Assembly: GCF_000716535.1 (NCBI RefSeq)
Contig: NZ_JNWV01000028.1
Coordinates: forward strand, 1-64,000
Direction: 5' to 3'
Length of the DNA stretch: 64,000 bases
DNA from: Streptomyces flaveolus
GTDB taxonomy: Bacteria; Actinomycetota; Actinomycetes; Streptomycetales; Streptomycetaceae
Shown piece by piece: positions 63,710 through 64,000 of this stretch (its first letter is position 1; each line of letters begins with the position of its first letter). A model generated the notes under the pieces. That model searched no databases, was not told the DNA's origin, and saw only the letters and a list, made by a program, of their open reading frames with translations. Made by a program: the position numbers and the translations under genes.

Positions 63710-64000
63710 GTGTCCGTCCGTGAACTGGTGGTCCTCGGCACCGCCAGCCAGGTCCCGACCCGGCACCGCAACCACAACGGCTACCTGCTGCGGTGGGACG
63801 GCGAGGGCATCCTGTTCGACCCCGGCGAGGGCACGCAGCGGCAGATGCTGCGCGCCGGGGTCGCCGCCCACGACCTGAACCGGATCTGCGTCACGCACTT
63901 CCACGGTGACCACTCCCTCGGCCTCGCCGGGGTCATCCAGCGGATCAACCTCGACCAGGTGCCGCACGAGGTCACCGCGCACTACCCGCGCTCGGGGCAG
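63710..64000 (+). CDS. rnz: Ribonuclease Z family protein, N-terminal part (3' truncated)
   Basis: The first 97 residues only, cut by the window end. [31 protein letters not shown] and [13 protein letters not shown] (metal-binding HxHxDH) are the tRNase Z/ElaC marks. It trims the 3' ends of tRNA precursors. The GTG is 6 bp after the HIT stop. Confidence 0.85.
   Translation, partial: MSVRELVVLGTASQVPTRHRNHNGYLLRWDGEGILFDPGEGTQRQMLRAGVAAHDLNRICVTHFHGDHSLGLAGVIQRINLDQVPHEVTAHYPRSGQ

Noticed and set aside
59966..63982. A minus-strand frame of 1338 codons spanning the tricorn, HIT and RNase Z genes
   Set aside because: It runs antisense to three recognisable genes and has no domain; a GC-driven artefact.

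Overview
The window is chromosomal core DNA of a high-GC actinomycete, almost certainly a Streptomyces. The support is very high GC at third codon positions, frequent GTG starts, many leaderless starts, and a gene order (rplU-rpmA-obg, proB-proA, nadD-LCP gene-rsfS, leuS, comEA-comEC-holA-rpsT-lepA, hemW-hrcA-dnaJ-rsmE) that matches, from memory, the S. coelicolor SCO2540s to SCO2590s in reverse. I saw no insertion sequence, prophage, integrase or CRISPR array. Both ends cut genes: a nucleotidyltransferase at the left and RNase Z at the right.

Layout. 1-1421: end of a nucleotidyltransferase and a glycerol-1-phosphate-dehydrogenase-like gene, where I would expect rne in Streptomyces. 1435-3767: rplU, rpmA and obg, with a strong promoter and a structured 5' leader. 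3962-12285: cell-wall polymer genes, namely a GT2 glycosyltransferase, two GT2-TagF fusion proteins and a galE-like epimerase. 12380-16770: L,D-transpeptidase lipoprotein, proB, a small conserved gene and proA. 16913-24157: two membrane proteins sharing an N-terminal motif (SCO2583/SCO2584 family), an M48 protease, two 54-residue membrane proteins, nadD, an LCP protein (PdtA-like), rsfS and a phosphatase. 24250-28828: two identical tRNA-Ala(GGC) genes 4.5 kb apart, bracketing an MmyB-type regulator, a divergent MFS exporter, two small zinc-ribbon proteins and a GT87 transferase. 28949-31833: a NuoF/ferredoxin protein and a ferric-reductase-like membrane partner. 32073-35130: leuS behind a leucine attenuator. 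35268-46725: membrane protein, DegV, comEA, comEC, arylamine N-acetyltransferase, a YceI remnant, a RraB-like protein, holA, rpsT and lepA. 46987-64000: acyl-CoA ligase, an HATPase-GAF-PP2C regulator, hemW, Uma2, DUF3097, an MBL protein, hrcA (with CIRCE), dnaJ, an NMO-like oxidase, rsmE, VOC, a lipoprotein, a tricorn protease, HIT and RNase Z.

How the parts fit. A large share of the left half looks devoted to anionic cell-wall glycopolymers. The two left-edge enzymes could make an activated polyol-phosphate, the GT2/TagF fusions could polymerise it, the epimerase could supply a sugar, and the LCP protein could attach the polymer to peptidoglycan. In S. coelicolor this locus has been linked to the spore wall. 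The rest is mostly translation, proline and NAD synthesis, protein folding and redox housekeeping.

The most interesting non-coding signal is the leuS leader: a 12-codon, probably leaderless peptide with three consecutive leucine codons, then a hairpin and T6 tract 57 bases before leuS. Other points are an in-frame palindromic insertion in the tricorn gene, a loss-of-cysteine change in the NuoF-like iron-sulfur motif, an LCP domain without its canonical arginine motif, minisatellites in comEC and upstream of proA, and about a dozen predicted leaderless genes.
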